Positions 8,547 through 16,837 of a stretch of DNA of 64,000 nt are shown in pieces; position 1 is the stretch's first letter; every line of letters starts with the position of its first letter. The stretch covers positions 310,001 through 374,000 of the forward strand of contig CP074388.1 of NCBI GenBank assembly GCA_022041995.1, given 5' to 3'. The position numbers and the translations under genes are program-made. A model generated the notes under the pieces. It did no database searches. It had not been told where the DNA came from and saw only the letters and a program-made list of their open reading frames with translations. The DNA is from Cupriavidus necator (lineage in GTDB: Bacteria; Pseudomonadota; Gammaproteobacteria; Burkholderiales; Burkholderiaceae).

Positions 8547-9292
8547 ATACTTACATGGGCAGCATGCGCTGCACCTGACTTAGCCAGGAACGAATCGACG
8601 ATCTCCTGGACCTCGTCCCGGGTCATCCCCCACTTCATGGAGAAGCTATCAATTGCCGATTCCCGAAGTGTCTCCGGATGCCAATCAGGCGCAACCGACC
8701 GGAGCCGATCAAGCTCGGCAGCGATTTCTGCGTGGTTCGGGTCGATTTCCCGTGGCGAAGCCCACTCCGGAAGCTCGGCGATCGGCGAGAGATCCCATTC
8801 CGTCGGGTCGTCACAGACGTCGTTGGCATCAAACAGCGATGCGGCGAGATCGTTCATATCTGCTGCGGACAGATCCACCCACTTCAGCCCATCGGATGCC
8901 TGCGCTGCCACGAGTTTGTCGTTTGCCACGTCGACGACGATGCGACACTGTGTTTCCGCACGGCCGGGACCAAACAGATGACTCCACGTGCCCTGATACA
9001 GTCGGGGTTCCAACGCAACGATCCGGAACTGCTCGCCAAACGCTTCGTTGACCCAGTCCACCAGATCGCCGCCATTGACGTCACTGCCATTCACTAATCC
9101 GGGCAAGCGTCGCCGAAGCTGCTTGTAGGCAGTTCCGTCTTCGACATGCTTGAGCTCGGCCACGTGTTGGCTCATCCAATCAACCAGATCGGCGCCCGAA
9201 ACCTCATCGTCATCCAGAAAGCCTGGAAATGCGGCCGCGATGCGTTGGGCGAACTGCAGCTTGGTGAGGTTCTCTGTAGTGTTGCGGTTCAT
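8513..9292 (-). CDS. hypothetical protein, 3' end altered by IS630
   Basis: A 259-residue frame starting MNRNTTENLTKLQFAQRIAA. Two similar acidic segments (FLDDDEVSGADLVDWMSQHV and VNGSDVNGGDLVDWVNEAFG) form an internal repeat. The last 12 or so codons come from the IS630 end; without the insertion the protein would finish HVLVPNL. Function unknown. It is preceded by one of the shared SD-sequestering leaders and is the first gene of a leftward unit. Confidence 0.6.
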   Translation of the reverse strand: MNRNTTENLTKLQFAQRIAAAFPGFLDDDEVSGADLVDWMSQHVAELKHVEDGTAYKQLRRRLPGLVNGSDVNGGDLVDWVNEAFGEQFRIVALEPRLYQGTWSHLFGPGRAETQCRIVVDVANDKLVAAQASDGLKWVDLSAADMNDLAASLFDANDVCDDPTEWDLSPIAELPEWASPREIDPNHAEIAAELDRLRSVAPDWHPETLRESAIDSFSMKWGMTRDEVQEIVDSFLAKSGAAHAAHVSIHEKRISNFEP

Positions 9293-9347
9293 TGTGATCT
9301 CCTTGTGCTCCAGTGGAGCGTTGATAAAGGAGAGAGCGCGACGCTCT
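9293..9347 (-). promoter_or_regulatory. SD-sequestering leader A
   Basis: Read on the minus strand: hairpin AGAGCG-tcg-CGCTCT, then CTCCTTT, an inner stem GCTCC-act-GGAGC, then AAGGAG and the ATG at 9292. The CTCCTTT and the AAGGAG ribosome-binding site can pair, which would close the start site inside a long stem. The same order of parts recurs before eight or nine other genes in the window. Confidence 0.7.
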
Positions 9348-9499
9348 GCCAGGCCTGTGCCTGGCGCAGCGTGCCGATCTGCGCGTGAAAAAACCCGCCG
9401 ACTCCGAAGAGACGGCGGGTTGACTGGTGCTTGATGGTTAAACGTCCGTCTGGACCACTGTTTCTGCGAACCAGCAGGGACCGTGGCTCCCACTTGCCG

Positions 9500-10462
9500 T
9501 TACGCCGTGGCTTCTGCGGTTGCATCGGCCTGTGCTTCCGGGGCTTCGGGCGCAGACTGCTCGCTCGTGTCGAGCGTGCCGAGCAGCGCTTCGAGCTTCT
9601 CGCGAAGCTCGGGCGAGAGCGCAGAGAAGCCGGGGTCGGCCTTAACGCTGCGGAGAGTCTCCGCCATGACCGGCGCCTGCTTCCTGATCACCTTCGCGAG
9701 CTTTGCGCCCGGCAGGCTCTTTTCCGTGATGCGCTTCTTGCCCGAAGCTTCGGCCTGCGCGTTCGCGGTTTGCAGAACCTCGACCGCCTTTTCGCCGTGC
9801 TTCTTCATCGCAGCCAGGGCGTTTTCGGCGGACAGCTTGCCGGCCTGAACGAGCTTACGGATCTCGTTCGGCGCACCCATCAGCGTCAGCAGCTGACCGA
9901 CATAGACTGCCGAGAGGTTCAGGCGCTTTGCGATCTCGGCACGTTCCATGCCATAGCCTTCGAGGCGCTTGCAGACGATGCCCTTCTCGAAGGGCGTGAG
10001 GGGCCTGCCTTCATTCGCCCGCACGAGGCCCACCGTCAGATCTTCGAGCGACGTGGATGCCGACTTGAAGACCATCGGCACCGTGGCGATGGTGGCGCCG
10101 AGCGCATTCGCCCTCAGAGCGCCGCTGCGTCGGCTGTAACCGTCGACGACGAAGATCTTGTCCTTGCCGCCTTCCGAGATCACGATGCCGGCAAGCGGCT
10201 TGTCCTGGTAGAACCCCTCCGTCAGCATCGATTGCGCCAGGTTATCGATGTGCTGGTCGTAGCCTTCGTCGTGGACACGAACGTTGAAGTCCGGAAGCTC
10301 GTGGATGAGCTCGAGCGGAACTTGGTAGTTGTCCCGCGACTTTGCCTTGATGTCACTCATCAGCCGCTTCACGCCGCCAAACATCAGGGTTTTTTCGAAA
10401 GCGAGTTGGCCCTCCAGCGTGGCGCCAAAAAGTGCGTTTGTTTCCTGCTGAGTGTTCTTCAT
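9500..10462 (-). CDS. ParB-like partition/regulatory protein
   Basis: A 320-residue ParB-family protein. The N-terminal nuclease-like/CTP-binding region spans roughly residues 55-140, with VVDGYSRRSGALRA. A helix-turn-helix follows (GMERAEIAKRLNLSAVYVGQ). The C-terminal 100 residues are Ala/Glu-rich, with LSPELREKLEALLGTL. ParB proteins bind centromere-like sites for DNA partition; ParB-like proteins on integrative elements can also regulate. No ParA gene is adjacent, so a plain parAB role is not shown. The start at 10462 is supported by GGAGAAATAAGC. It is preceded by shared leader B and a conserved promoter near 10.78 kb. Confidence 0.8.
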   Translation of the reverse strand: MKNTQQETNALFGATLEGQLAFEKTLMFGGVKRLMSDIKAKSRDNYQVPLELIHELPDFNVRVHDEGYDQHIDNLAQSMLTEGFYQDKPLAGIVISEGGKDKIFVVDGYSRRSGALRANALGATIATVPMVFKSASTSLEDLTVGLVRANEGRPLTPFEKGIVCKRLEGYGMERAEIAKRLNLSAVYVGQLLTLMGAPNEIRKLVQAGKLSAENALAAMKKHGEKAVEVLQTANAQAEASGKKRITEKSLPGAKLAKVIRKQAPVMAETLRSVKADPGFSALSPELREKLEALLGTLDTSEQSAPEAPEAQADATAEATA

Positions 10463-10543
10463 GCTTATTTCTCCATGATGCCCGTAGGGCGTTTGTAAGA
10501 GGAGAGGGCGGGGCCCGGTCAAAGTGGGACCTTGACGGGGCGT
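10463..10543 (-). promoter_or_regulatory. SD-sequestering leader B
   Basis: Minus-strand order: CGCCCCGTCAAGGTCC, hairpin GGGC-ccc-GCCC, CTCCT, inner stem GCCC-tac-GGGC, then GGAGA and ATG. The block CGCCCCGTCAAGGTCC is identical in leader C, so B and C are recent paralogues. The SD pairing is shorter here than in the other leaders. Confidence 0.6.
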
Positions 10544-10760
10544 AAGAGCGCTTCCGAACACTATGGTCCGATGCGAAAGTCGGAATGCAAGTCGCGCGCA
10601 GAGGCGAAAAGGAACCTACGGCCTAGAAAGCTAGGGCGCGGAATTGATGGGTGCGGGGATAGTGCGGACTGGAGAAAACGCGGGCCCAGGCGGGTGCCAT
10701 GGAGAGAATGACGCGAAAGTCAGCTTGGTGCAGGTGATGCCGATTGGACGGCTGGCCGAA

Positions 10761-10789
10761 AATTAGCATGGTTCGGGCGCGCATTGCAA
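10761..10789 (-). promoter_or_regulatory. promoter of parB-like gene
   Basis: On the minus strand TTGCAA (10784-10789) and CTAATT (10761-10766) are 17 bases apart, as in a sigma-70 promoter. The same arrangement, with conserved surrounding bases (GAACC-TGCTA), occurs upstream of the DUF4942 gene at 12963-12991. Transcription from here would give a 5' leader of nearly 300 bases. The stretch 10563-10928 holds no gene I can support. Confidence 0.5.
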
Positions 10790-10928
10790 GCTGGCGCCAG
10801 GCGGGAAGGACATTTTTGCCACGGACGGTGACCGGTAGGCCGGGCGGGAAAAAAGGCAAACCCACCGGGGCTCCCAATGGGGGCGCTCGGTGGGTTTGGG
10901 TCACAGATTAATGATCACCTTGCAGCTA

Positions 10929-12707
10929 TTAAGCCGCCGCAAGAAGGGGTAGCTGACGCAGGGTCGCGGAGCTGGCGTCCGTTGCGGATGCCAGTCGAAA
11001 CTCAACCTGAATGCCATTGGCTTCGTGCACTTCCTGCATCGCTTCGTCGATCCTCTGGCAAGCCTGGTCATGGCCGTCGTAAGACTCGCGATCGATGGCC
11101 CTGAACGGATCGTCGTACGAGCGGACGCCACGCTTGGCAACAGCTTTGCGGATCTCCTTGTCCAGCTTTTCCGCCTTCTCGTACTGCTCCCAGAAGGCGC
11201 TGGACTCGAGCTTCAAGTTCTCAGCAGGCAGCCAGCCGCGGTGACGTCCAACTACCCGATTGAGACGGTCAATTAGCTTCTTATCGCGCGGAAAGAAGTG
11301 AATGGTGCCGATCCCTGGGTAATAACGGATGTCGAAGTAGGACGATTCCACGCGACCTCCGCGCTTCAGTTCATCCCAGCGCGAATTACAGACACTTACC
11401 AGGCTGACCTCAGGAGCGGAGTCGCCCGACAACAGGGCGAACCCTTTGTCGAAGTCGGCGAGCAAACCCTGCATTTCCCACGGGGGCGACCGATGCCAGC
11501 TGTCCGCCGAGAACCCTGGGATGATGAAGCGTGTGTAGCGAATTCGCCGACCGATGGAGCGGTAGTGCTTGTCGTTACTGCGCCAGCCACGGTAATAGGC
11601 GGTGTTGTCGCTATGGTAGCGGGTGATGCGGTCGAACGTGTCGCACAGCATGTCGATCTGGATTTTGCCTTGTTGCTCGCAGATCCCCATCAAGAAGCTG
11701 TAGATGTTTGTCACCGTGAACTCAAGCTCCGAAATCAGCTTGAACTCAGCCTCGACCCGCTTCTGGGCGGCACTCGACAGTCGGCTTGTTACATCGGCCG
11801 AGCGGACGACAGAAGCCCAGGCGCGACCCTTCAAGTCCCGATAGGCCTCGTCGAGCTCGCCGCGTACGCACTCTACCGTTGGTGCAAACTCCCGATCCGA
11901 TCGGCCCGCCGATCGCGCACCCATCGAATCGCCGAGCATGCCGGCGTACGCACTGGCCTGAGCCTGAGCGAAGATCGCCGAGCGCGCACTTTCCACCGCA
12001 GCGTTGAAGATGAGGACGCGATTTTCGATCTCGTTTGCGGGCAGCGCCAGCTGTTGTGCCTGAGCGTACCCACTGCCGAGATCCTCGCCGCTAACGGCAT
12101 CGCCCTGCATGCTGCGCAGAAGGTCCATTGTCACAAACGACGCAACATCGGCCTTCTTCACGAGGTGGACAATAGCGACATCCACCGATGTTTTGCGTAC
12201 TGCATCTTCGACTTCGAATGCGCCTTCAACAAACTCGACATCCCCGAAATCCTCAATGAGCTTGACGAGTCGCTGACGTTCCATCGACATCGGATTGCGG
12301 ACGGTTTCGGCGTTGATGATCATGACAACTTCCCCATCCCACAACAAATCCCACGCCTTGAGGACGTGTTTCTCGCCATTGTGAAACGGCGGGTTGCCGA
12401 TGATGGCCGAATAGCAGGCGCCGGATTCCATCGCAAGAAAGTCGTGTCCTACGATTTTCACCCCGAGCTCGCGAAGGTCCGCATGGTGACGAAAATCGAT
12501 CTCACAGCAGTCAACGTGGGCATAGGTTCTTCCATGCCACTGTGGTTCATCGTACATGGCCTTCAAAAGATGGCCTTTGCCTGCAGAGGGTTCGAGCACG
12601 CGGTCCGGATGCTTGTTTTTGAGCTTTTTCCAGACCCGCGTGGCGAGATCGATCGGCGTGGGATAGAACTGAAACATGTCCCGAGCGCCGCTGTGTTGCG
12701 TTTCCAT
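10929..12707 (-). CDS. DUF4942-type class I methyltransferase
   Basis: A 592-residue protein. The N-terminal third has SAM-binding motif I (VLEPSAGKGHLLKAM) and IIGNPPFHNGEK, the NPPF motif of N6-adenine methyltransferases. The rest, including YYPGIGTIHFFPRDKKLIDR, looks like DUF4942, a domain found on plasmids and integrative elements. Its substrate is probably DNA, by motif. No restriction enzyme is nearby, so it may protect the element from host restriction. The start at 12707 follows AAGGAGAGACTT. It is preceded by shared leader C and by a promoter nearly identical to that of the ParB-like gene. Confidence 0.75.
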   Translation of the reverse strand: METQHSGARDMFQFYPTPIDLATRVWKKLKNKHPDRVLEPSAGKGHLLKAMYDEPQWHGRTYAHVDCCEIDFRHHADLRELGVKIVGHDFLAMESGACYSAIIGNPPFHNGEKHVLKAWDLLWDGEVVMIINAETVRNPMSMERQRLVKLIEDFGDVEFVEGAFEVEDAVRKTSVDVAIVHLVKKADVASFVTMDLLRSMQGDAVSGEDLGSGYAQAQQLALPANEIENRVLIFNAAVESARSAIFAQAQASAYAGMLGDSMGARSAGRSDREFAPTVECVRGELDEAYRDLKGRAWASVVRSADVTSRLSSAAQKRVEAEFKLISELEFTVTNIYSFLMGICEQQGKIQIDMLCDTFDRITRYHSDNTAYYRGWRSNDKHYRSIGRRIRYTRFIIPGFSADSWHRSPPWEMQGLLADFDKGFALLSGDSAPEVSLVSVCNSRWDELKRGGRVESSYFDIRYYPGIGTIHFFPRDKKLIDRLNRVVGRHRGWLPAENLKLESSAFWEQYEKAEKLDKEIRKAVAKRGVRSYDDPFRAIDRESYDGHDQACQRIDEAMQEVHEANGIQVEFRLASATDASSATLRQLPLLAAA

Positions 12708-12796
12708 AAGTCTCTCCTTAGTGCGCCCTGTGGCGCGTTGATAAACAGGAGAGGCAGTGCCCTGTGAAGGCTGGACCTTGACGGGGCGAGCGAGTG
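12708..12796 (-). promoter_or_regulatory. SD-sequestering leader C
   Basis: Minus-strand order: GCCCCGTCAAGGTCC, weak GGCActGCC hairpin, CTCCT, inner stem CGCGCC-aca-GGGCGC, AAGGAGAG, ATG. It shares the GTCAAGGTCC block with leader B and the CTCCT/AGGAG pairing with the rest of the group. Confidence 0.65.
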
Positions 12797-12962
12797 CCTT
12801 GCGACGAAGTACTTCGGCCGGGAAGATTGCGCGGAGAAGCGAACGGGAACCCGCGACCTAGGTTACGTTGTGGAATTGACGGCTGCGGGGTAGTGCGGAC
12901 CGGAGACTCGGATCCGGGCGAGTGCCGTGGTGCAGGTGATGCCGACTTGACGGCTGGCCGAA

Positions 12963-12991
12963 AAATAGCACGGTTCGGCCGCGCGTGGCAA
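12963..12991 (-). promoter_or_regulatory. promoter of DUF4942 gene
   Basis: TTGCCA (12986-12991) and CTATTT (12963-12968) on the minus strand, 17 bases apart. The flanks match the parB-like promoter over roughly 70 bases, including CGGCCAGCCGTC and CATCACCTGCACC. The two genes therefore seem to have duplicated promoters and leaders, although the proteins are unrelated. Confidence 0.5.
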
Positions 12992-13072
12992 GTTGACGGG
13001 CAAAGTACCTTTTCAGGGCTGCCTGAAAGGGAGAGGGGTGGTACCGCCGCCCGGAGGGGCGGTACCTGTGGA

Positions 13073-13318
13073 TTACGCGTTGAGTTTTCTGACGTGATGG
13101 ATGTCCACGTGGCCACTCGCAACGAGGTGACGATCACGCTCAATGTGCAGGCGGCTGTCATCCCACTTGATGCTTGCCGTGCTGTCACTCCATAGTACCT
13201 TGACGGTGCCGTGGTGAACTTGCGGTGGGCTGGCTTCGACATCCTGAACGGAAACACGATCGCCAACTGCAATGCCGCGAAGTTCTTGGACCGCAACGAT
13301 TTCAGTTTGCTGATTCAT
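13073..13318 (-). CDS. small hypothetical protein, 81 aa
   Basis: Begins MNQQTEIVAVQELRGIAVGD; beta-rich, with a likely small barrel (VGDRVSVQDVEASPPQVHHG then GTVKVLWSDSTASIKWDDS). Such folds often bind nucleic acid or protein, but I recognise no family. The start is fixed by AAAGGAGAACATC. It is preceded by the best-formed copy of the shared leader (D). Confidence 0.6.
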   Translation of the reverse strand: MNQQTEIVAVQELRGIAVGDRVSVQDVEASPPQVHHGTVKVLWSDSTASIKWDDSRLHIERDRHLVASGHVDIHHVRKLNA

Positions 13319-13391
13319 GATGTTCTCCTTTATGCCAAACAGGCGGTGTGTAAGGAGAGAGTTCGGGACTCTGTTGAACCAGCGGTTCAAC
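13319..13391 (-). promoter_or_regulatory. SD-sequestering leader D
   Basis: Three stems follow one another on the minus strand: GTTGAACC-gct-GGTTCAAC (13373-13391), AGAGT-cccga-ACTCT (13358-13372), and CTCCTT pairing with AAGGAG around CGCC-tgttt-GGC. The ribosome-binding site AAAGGAG lies wholly in the last stem. Confidence 0.75.
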
Positions 13392-13547
13392 GAAGTACCG
13401 ACAGCCATCAAGAAGCTATTCCTGCATGATGCCGCTGGGGCGGCTGCCATGAAGTCTACCGCAGTGCCGCCGGGATGACGTTATCCGCCCCAATATGCCG
13501 CCGGTGCGAGCCGACGATATGTCATGCGACGCAGAGACTATCGAGAC

Positions 13548-14348
13548 CTACTTGCGCCAATCCCACGCAAAGCGCAGGTTTCCCGGGTGGCGGATGGGCC
13601 GAAGGAATCCGGTTTCCCGTAGACGGATCAACCAGGCGGTCGGGGTCTCGTGCAAGCCGCGGGGCGGGGCGCCTCGCTCACGCAACTGCGCTTCCGCGTA
13701 CTCACGGCCCTGATCTCCTGTGCGCAGCTTGGACAAGGTCCGCTCGCTGGCGATCTGGCCATCCGGTGTGAGCAGGAGGGTGCGGGGCGAGCCGACGCCG
13801 CGGTACTGGCATCCGCTAGCGCGGTATATCACGCCGGTGTGCGATCGCTTCACCAGCTGGCCGGTCGCGTCGCGGCGCTCGATCGGGTCACAGTAGGCAA
13901 CGACGCCCTGGATCTCGGGCAGGGTTTGGCGCAGGAGGCGGTGGGCCCGAGCTATAAACCACGACTCCGCATTGGAAACGCCGACCTCCGGGGTATCGAG
14001 CAGGATGAGCCGGCCAAGCTCGACGCCATGCGCCGGTGCTAGGCCCGGTAGGACAGCAGGGATGACGCTCTGGGTCATGGGAACGGAGTAGACGGCCACG
14101 CCGCCGAGATACTCGCGGCCAAAGCGGGGTTTGACCATCAGTCCGACGCGGAAGCGTGCCGCTGGATAGCTATGCGAATAGTGGTTTTCTTCGACAAATG
14201 CGCGTGCATCGTTCTCCGCGATCGCCACGACTTCGGCGCAGGACGAATTGAACACCTCGCCCGGCGGGCGGTACCGGACCTTGCGATTGATCCATCGTTG
14301 ACACTGGGTCGTAGCAGCCTCGAGGGCGAGGGGGAGTTGCGTGGGCAT
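13548..14348 (-). CDS. Mom-like DNA modification protein
   Basis: A 266-residue protein with the pattern of phage Mu Mom-type acetyltransferase-fold enzymes: FVEENHYSHSYPAARFRVGL, then LGGVAVYSVPM, GVELGRLILLDTP, SNAESWFIARAHRLL and VVAYCDPIERR. Mom converts adenine in DNA to a carbamoylmethyl form that resists restriction. The similarity is by recalled motif order, not by a search, so the reaction is inferred. The ATG at 14348 is chosen because family-like sequence begins there. It diverges from the NYN gene at 14598. Protection of the mobile element from host restriction would fit the methyltransferases nearby. Confidence 0.6.
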   Translation of the reverse strand: MPTQLPLALEAATTQCQRWINRKVRYRPPGEVFNSSCAEVVAIAENDARAFVEENHYSHSYPAARFRVGLMVKPRFGREYLGGVAVYSVPMTQSVIPAVLPGLAPAHGVELGRLILLDTPEVGVSNAESWFIARAHRLLRQTLPEIQGVVAYCDPIERRDATGQLVKRSHTGVIYRASGCQYRGVGSPRTLLLTPDGQIASERTLSKLRTGDQGREYAEAQLRERGAPPRGLHETPTAWLIRLRETGFLRPIRHPGNLRFAWDWRK

Positions 14349-14597
14349 TGTGCGGCAAATTACCTGTGGAGAGCTCCAAGGTACGGTGCGCGATTCGGAA
14401 CGCAAGCCGGATTTGTCGTTGGCGCGGCAAATAGACTGTGGCGCGATGTAGGCGGGTGCGTCCCACTAGAGTGGGGTCCGCAACGCTAAATCGCCAGCCT
14501 CCGCCGCCGATACTGTGAACGGGGTGCATCTGCTATTCTTTGGTGCACAAGTACACCTACCGGGCAGCTATGAACGCAGGTCATAAGGATTAATGCA

Positions 14598-15359
14598 ATG
14601 GCGGGTCAGTCAGCAGCAACGGAAGGGCGGGTCGCGGTCTTGGTGGACTGCGACAATACGACGCCGGAGATCCTTGAGCACGCGCTTCGGGTCGTGGCCC
14701 AGTTCGGGCGCGTCGTGCTCCGCAGAGGGTACGGGAACCATGCCACGCTAGCTCATAGGTGGCAGGAGGCCTTGGTGAGGTTAGCCTTCACGCCGTGTTT
14801 GCAATATCAATATGCGGCAGGCAAGAACACTGCCGATATCGCACTGGCCCTGGATGCGATGGAGGCCATGTTCGACTCCCGCGCGGACACTTTCTGCCTC
14901 ATCACCAGCGATTCGGATTTCGCCTATCTCTGCCGCAAGCTCCGCGAGCGCGGAGCCATCGTGCATATCGTTGGGGAGGCTAAGACGCCGGATGCGCTGC
15001 GCAATGCCAGCGATCAGTTCTTTGAGTGGGTGCCACCAGAGCCTGTCGCGGAGCCGGCAGACCCAGCAAAGCCTAAGGCCGTCGCGGCCGCCGCTCCGAA
15101 GCCTGTAGCAAAACGGCGCCCGAAGGCCGTCATCAAGGCGGTGGAATTGCTCGCTGGCGACACGCCTGACGGCTGGGTGGGCTTGGGCGCTCTTGGTCAG
15201 TATCTTAAACGGACGGACCCGGGATTCTCGCCGAAGGTGTTCGGCCATGCTGCCCTATCCGACATGATCCGTACGTACCCCGACCTGGTCATGAACCAGC
15301 AGAACGGAACGGGTTTCTGGGTCAGCCTCAAGCCCAAGGCAGAAGCTGCGGAGGGGTGA
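14598..15359 (+). CDS. NYN-domain RNase-like protein with LOTUS/OST-HTH domain
   Basis: Residues 10-145 form a NYN/PIN-like domain: VAVLVDCDNTTPEILEHAL (first acidic site), NTADIALALDAMEAM and CLITSDSDFAYLCRKLRERG (SDSDF acidic site). A Pro/Ala/Lys linker follows, then a winged-helix OST-HTH (LOTUS) domain from about 175 (VKAVELLAG-like start to TGFWVSLKPKA). NYN proteins are metal-dependent RNases and LOTUS domains bind RNA. The acidic residues are intact. It is rightward, against most neighbours, and its stop overlaps a GTG start of the next frame (GTGA). Confidence 0.8.
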   Translation: MAGQSAATEGRVAVLVDCDNTTPEILEHALRVVAQFGRVVLRRGYGNHATLAHRWQEALVRLAFTPCLQYQYAAGKNTADIALALDAMEAMFDSRADTFCLITSDSDFAYLCRKLRERGAIVHIVGEAKTPDALRNASDQFFEWVPPEPVAEPADPAKPKAVAAAAPKPVAKRRPKAVIKAVELLAGDTPDGWVGLGALGQYLKRTDPGFSPKVFGHAALSDMIRTYPDLVMNQQNGTGFWVSLKPKAEAAEG

Positions 15360-15770
15360 TCCCTAGTCCGTTTGACAGGCCGCTGGCAGCGCCAAGCAGC
15401 CGCGGCCCTTTGAGAACCGTGGAACAAGCCATGGACGCCTTCACCAGGAACTTGGAAAAGTTCAAAGCCTTGCGCGCCAGGCAGTCAACTGCGCAGAAGC
15501 AAAAGAGTTATCAGGAAGTAATCGCGATTGGCTTGGCGATCATCGAATTTTCGGCCAAGGCCCCTGATCTGCAGATTCATACCCCGACTTTCCACAAGCG
15601 AGTGGCGAACGCTTTATTGAAGCTGTCGCAACCGCGCGCGGCTCTTGAGCATTTCGTCGCCGCCCGTGATGGTCTTGTTGATATCCGTGCAAAAAGGAAG
15701 CTTGTCGAACCCCGACGACTGGTTGGATGAGATTGCCTTGCTGGAACGAGCGATAAAGAAGTTGACCTAA
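15356..15770 (+). pseudogene. hypothetical helical protein with A-run frameshift
   Basis: The frame runs from GTG 15356 (or ATG 15431, MDAFTRNLEKFKALRARQST) to RAKRKLVEPRRLVG. With one A fewer in the A5 run at 15691-15695, it continues instead GSLSNPDDWLDEIALLERAI and ends at 15770, which looks like the natural C-terminus. Either a mutation or a slip site is possible. The protein is all-helical with a TPR-like feel (ANALLKLSQPRAALEHFVAA). It overlaps the NYN gene and may be its partner. Confidence 0.5.
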
Positions 15771-15898
15771 CGTGGTCCCCAGGAGCGAGCTCCCATGCCT
15801 ACCGGCCGCTCACCGGATTGGAGCCCGCTGGCGACGCCCGTTGTGGGTCGGGATTCTCCGCCCTAGGAAGGGAAACCGGTCGGATAGGAAGTGAAACG

Positions 15899-16093
15899 TC
15901 AGAACAACTGCGGCTGCATCCTGTGCAGGTTCTTTCCGTTGACGGCGCTGACGCGCAATTCGCCGTCCTCTGTCAGCCACTGGATCCTAAAGCGTTGGCT
16001 CTGGGTCGAGCCGAGAACCCGAACGATGCGATTCTTGTAGCGAGCGAGAGTGCCATCAGCCGGCCCTCGAGGTGGGGTCGAGAGGTTCTTCAC
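15899..16093 (-). CDS. small hypothetical protein, 64 aa
   Basis: Begins MKNLSTPPRGPADGTLARYK. A beta-rich, basic protein (IVRVLGSTQSQRFRIQWLTE), possibly a small barrel. It follows the 128-residue gene after 14 bases and is probably co-transcribed. Function unknown. Confidence 0.5.
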   Translation of the reverse strand: MKNLSTPPRGPADGTLARYKNRIVRVLGSTQSQRFRIQWLTEDGELRVSAVNGKNLHRMQPQLF

Positions 16094-16107
16094 GCGCGAG
16101 CGCTCCG

Positions 16108-16494
16108 TCAGCCTGCGTCGGGAAAGAAGACAGGAATGCCGGGCAGCGTGCCTGGCATGAGGCGTCGAACCCCAGCTGGCACCGCCATCACGAGGCCGTT
16201 CACGGTCGGAAGAGAGTCCGTGGCTTCAAACGGTGAACCGGTACCGAGCACAATCCACATGGAATGATTCTTGGCGACCAAGGCCACCCAATCAATTTCC
16301 GCCTCCTGACCAGCGAGGCCCTCTACCTCCACAGCGCCGACGTCCGGCAGGAAGATCTGGCCGCCCGGGTAGTCAATCTGAACCTCGTCCATGCCGAATA
16401 GCGTAGCGAAGCTTTCCGCGCCGTCCAGTCGGACGCTGTTCGACACGGTGTAGTGTTCCCAGAGGGAGGTGAGTTGGCGCGAGTTCATGGGCAT
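16108..16494 (-). CDS. hypothetical protein, 128 aa
   Basis: Begins MPMNSRQLTSLWEHYTVSNS. A mixed alpha/beta soluble protein with no recognised motif. First gene of a two-gene leftward unit with the 64-residue protein. The 330 bases upstream hold a terminator-like hairpin and no gene I can support. Confidence 0.55.
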   Translation of the reverse strand: MPMNSRQLTSLWEHYTVSNSVRLDGAESFATLFGMDEVQIDYPGGQIFLPDVGAVEVEGLAGQEAEIDWVALVAKNHSMWIVLGTGSPFEATDSLPTVNGLVMAVPAGVRRLMPGTLPGIPVFFPDAG

Positions 16495-16726
16495 GAGAGT
16501 AGCTGGTCTTCCGCAGCGTGACTAGACGACTGGAGCGTATCGCCTGAATGTTCAAATGCAAATTGCCTCATAGGAAGCTCGGGTGAGCAGCTGCCCAACT
16601 GGGTGGCGGGTTAAGGCGCCATCTGTGGGGCGGGAGTGTCGCCGCTCAATAGGCGTCGCTGGGGAAGCTACGTAAGCAACCTGGGGTCTAATGCGGGCTG
16701 CGTGCGCTCAACTGAGCAGAGGCAGC

Positions 16727-16764
16727 AAGCCCGCTCCCCTTTTGGGCAAGCGGGCTTGTTCTTT
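16727..16764 (+). terminator. strong hairpin, terminator-like
   Basis: AAGCCCGCT (16727-16735) pairs with AGCGGGCTT (16749-16757), followed by GTTCTTT on the plus strand. It lies downstream of the leftward gene ending at 16838, for which the U-tract is missing, so it may block transcription from the left instead, or act in both directions. Confidence 0.55.
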
Positions 16765-16837
16765 CCATTGGGCCAGCTAGCGGCTCACGTTTTCACTCGA
16801 TGGTCGCGGGCGCACGCACCTGTCCTTCACCGATCGG

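Larger units (their letters stand above)
7464..8551 (+). mobile_element. IS630-family element, intact ends
   Basis: The imperfect inverted repeats start AGTGTCTTGAG on the left and, read inwards from the right, AGTATTCACGAG; about 18 of 28 end positions match. Both ends are flanked by the dinucleotide TA (7462-7463 and 8552-8553), the target duplication expected of IS630. Removing the element and one TA lets the interrupted neighbouring gene (start 9292) end six codons later at a natural stop, CAT GTA CTT GTG CCA AAT CTG TAA. The insertion therefore only swapped the last residues of that protein. Confidence 0.85.

Noticed and set aside
9500..10462. Plasmid partition locus parAB
   Set aside because: No ParA gene or centromere-like repeats adjacent; only the ParB-like protein is supported.
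11298..12767. Long plus-strand frame opposite the DUF4942 methyltransferase
   Set aside because: Shadow of the minus-strand gene, which has clear motif I and NPPF motifs and a good ribosome-binding site.
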